Source: JBFIHZ01 sp041601535
GTDB taxonomy: Bacteria > Pseudomonadota > Gammaproteobacteria > Xanthomonadales > SZUA-36
DNA length: 8,224 bases
Direction of reading: 5' to 3'
Assembly (NCBI GenBank): GCA_041601535.1
Contig: JBFIHZ010000172.1
Location: forward strand, 1 to 8,224
Part shown: positions 6,772 to 8,224 of the stretch, piece after piece
Position numbering within the stretch: the first letter of the stretch is position 1
Layout: each line of letters begins with the position of its first letter
The notes under the pieces: generated by a model
What the model saw: the letters and a program-made list of their open reading frames with translations, nothing else
What the model was told of the DNA's origin: nothing
Database searches by the model: none
Translations under genes and position numbers: made by a program

Positions 6772-8224
6772 TTAATTTTCTGTGCCTGTCGTCCCTGCTG
6801 TTGCGGTTTGATCTGATCCGAACAGCGACTCCCTGACCAGAACGGGGGGCAGGGCGCCGACACGCAAAAGCGGGTCATAGAACTGGCTGGGTGGTGATGG
6901 CTCACCGTAGGTTTCGATCCATTCATCCCGGATACTCATGATTTCCTGCATGCCGATCAGGTAACCGAGCACGTAGGTGGGACGAACGATATACATACCG
7001 ACTTCGAGCTCTGCTGCATATCGCTCAAAGCGGACCCGTTCGACCAGAAAGTCGACGGCTTGCTCGAAGCTCATCTGCCCCGTCTGCAGACTTACATCGA
7101 GTATTACGCGCGCCGCACGCCACAAACGATTTCGCAGCTGTGTCAAACGCACATCATCGCCCTGCAGGAATCCCTGCTCGAACAACAATTCTTCAGTAAA
7201 CAGGCCCCAGCCTTCGGAGAAAATCGGCTCCTGAACCACTTTGCGCAGCAGGCGCGGGTTCTCGCGGGTTTTTAGTCCATCAACATGATGGCCGGGGTAG
7301 GCTTCGTGTACCGCAATCACCGGAATCCAGGCATCGTGGTGCGACCGCAGCCGCTCGGCCTGCTGTTGCGGGGTCATCCAGTCCTCAATAGGCGTCAGCA
7401 CCAGGCGGCCTTCAAGGCCCTCGCCGAACTGATCCACCATCTGGAAGGTGCCAAACGGTGATGAGCGCCGCATGGCCGGTGGGGTGTCTATGGTGATTAC
7501 GCGCTCGCCGGCAGGCAGCGTGACAATCTGGTTTTCGATGACAAAAGCCCGGGCCTTGTCGATCTGCGCCTGGTAGGCTTGTTTGATGCCGTCCGCCGGT
7601 GGATGCTGGTCTTTCAGCGTTTCGTAAACTTCACTCCAGTGCTTGCCTGGCTCAATGCGCTCGCTGACTTCCTGGGCCAAAGCCTCGGTTTCTGCAAAGG
7701 CCTGTTGTCCGCGTGCCAGGATATCGTCAGCGTCGGCATCAAGGTGCCAGCGGTGTTGCAGAATATAATCGTAATGTTCCTTGCCCAGCGCCCAGCTGCC
7801 GGTGGAGCGTGGCAGCACGTCGTCCTGCAGGTACTGCTCGAAGGCACGCAGTGTGGTGATGGCATCGTTCACGGCGCTGATGTACTGGTCCGCCGGGGTA
7901 ACCCCTGCATTGGCCAGAGCGGGTGCCTCTTTTTCCAGCGTGGCAATGCTTCCCTGGGTCTTGAAAATGGCAGATTCGGTAAAGCGGCGCGGCGGATTGC
8001 GCAGGTTTTCCCTGGCCTGTTCGAGGCGCTGCGGAAGCTTGCCAAGCAGGGCCAGCAACGCGGCCTGGCGTTCATTGGCCGGTTCGGCCGACTGCGGTTC
8101 CAGCAAGCGGCCGATCTGGTAGGCCGGAACATACAGCGCGGCATCGTTTTCCCAGATGCGCATGGTTTCTGCGCTGTGAACTTCCGACTCCAGCAAACCG
8201 ATCAACAGTTTGCGGTCAATTCCC
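6772..8224 (-). CDS. DUF885-family putative zinc hydrolase, 5' end beyond the window
   Basis: The frame stays open to the window edge. The apparent start at 8205 is an internal TTG, and six more in-frame codons (GIDRKL) precede it and fit the family, so the true start lies outside. About 483 residues are visible against a usual 550-610, so an N-terminal part including any signal peptide or lipobox is missing. Counting from the TTG, the metal-site motif HEAYPGHH lies at 300-307 (bases 7285-7308), and Glu331 in FSEGWGLF matches the second conserved glutamate. The HExxxGHH form is a variant of the HEXXH zinc motif, and the family is grouped with the metallopeptidase-like superfamily. Its reaction is largely unproven, and peptide or amide hydrolysis is inferred. 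The C-terminus ends in a short Thr/Gly-rich tail (464-477). The receptor gene starts 46 bases downstream, so this is probably the upstream member of the operon. Family call is strong; function is weak. Confidence 0.92.
   Translation of the reverse strand, partial: GIDRKLLIGLLESEVHSAETMRIWENDAALYVPAYQIGRLLEPQSAEPANERQAALLALLGKLPQRLEQARENLRNPPRRFTESAIFKTQGSIATLEKEAPALANAGVTPADQYISAVNDAITTLRAFEQYLQDDVLPRSTGSWALGKEHYDYILQHRWHLDADADDILARGQQAFAETEALAQEVSERIEPGKHWSEVYETLKDQHPPADGIKQAYQAQIDKARAFVIENQIVTLPAGERVITIDTPPAMRRSSPFGTFQMVDQFGEGLEGRLVLTPIEDWMTPQQQAERLRSHHDAWIPVIAVHEAYPGHHVDGLKTRENPRLLRKVVQEPIFSEGWGLFTEELLFEQGFLQGDDVRLTQLRNRLWRAARVILDVSLQTGQMSFEQAVDFLVERVRFERYAAELEVGMYIVRPTYVLGYLIGMQEIMSIRDEWIETYGEPSPPSQFYDPLLRVGALPPVLVRESLFGSDQTATAGTTGTEN

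Larger units (their letters stand above)
2998..8224 (-). other. Putative operon: DUF885 hydrolase, TonB-dependent receptor, exported amidohydrolase, terminator
   Basis: Three minus-strand genes follow each other with gaps of 46 and 48 bases. Each internal gene has its own ribosome binding site, neither gap contains a hairpin with a T run, and a strong intrinsic terminator follows the last gene. I infer a single transcript whose promoter and possible further upstream members lie beyond 8224. The content, an outer-membrane importer flanked by two probable amide-bond hydrolases, points to uptake and breakdown of one class of substrate. Confidence 0.72.

Noticed and set aside
6726..6926. Longer N-terminus for the receptor starting at 6926
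   Set aside because: The extra 67 residues overlap the DUF885 coding end, would bury the signal peptide, and lack the ribosome binding site present before 6725.
8203..8205. TTG start codon for the DUF885 gene
   Set aside because: The frame continues open to the window end with family-like sequence, and the protein would lack the N-terminal part normal for the family. The gene is cut by the window edge.

Overview
The window looks like chromosomal DNA of a Gram-negative heterotroph, most likely a gammaproteobacterium of an aquatic, polymer-scavenging type. This rests on a TonB-dependent outer-membrane receptor, several Sec signal peptides, good AGGAG-type ribosome binding sites and a moderately GC-rich composition judged by eye. 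The assignment below the level of Proteobacteria is inference. I see no mobile element, RNA gene, CRISPR array or phage gene.

Layout: a small exported VOC (glyoxalase-fold) protein lies on the minus strand (55-537). A 210-base divergent region with a perfect 15-base palindrome separates it from a plus-strand S9 prolyl-oligopeptidase/DPP IV-like serine peptidase (748-2943). That gene converges with a minus-strand cluster, and a strong hairpin at 2998-3034 separates the two. The hairpin is a textbook intrinsic terminator for the minus strand and probably also stops the peptidase transcript. The minus-strand cluster reads, in transcription order, a DUF885 putative zinc hydrolase (5' end outside the window, 8224-6772), a TonB-dependent receptor (6725-4437) and a prolidase-like amidohydrolase (4388-3099). 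The gaps are 46 and 48 bases, so it is most simply one operon ending at the hairpin.

Together the genes suggest a scavenging unit. The receptor would bring a small substrate, plausibly a peptide or an amide-bonded compound, across the outer membrane. The exported amidohydrolase, and probably the DUF885 enzyme, would cleave it in the periplasm, with the neighbouring exported S9 peptidase acting on peptides there. The true substrate cannot be read from the sequence.

Nothing here is a clearly new kind of system. The most interesting points are the S9 peptidase, whose fold and catalytic triad are intact but whose DPP IV substrate-recognition residues are largely replaced; the linkage of DUF885, receptor and amidohydrolase; an acidic calcium-site-like loop in the receptor; and the palindrome between the divergent genes.
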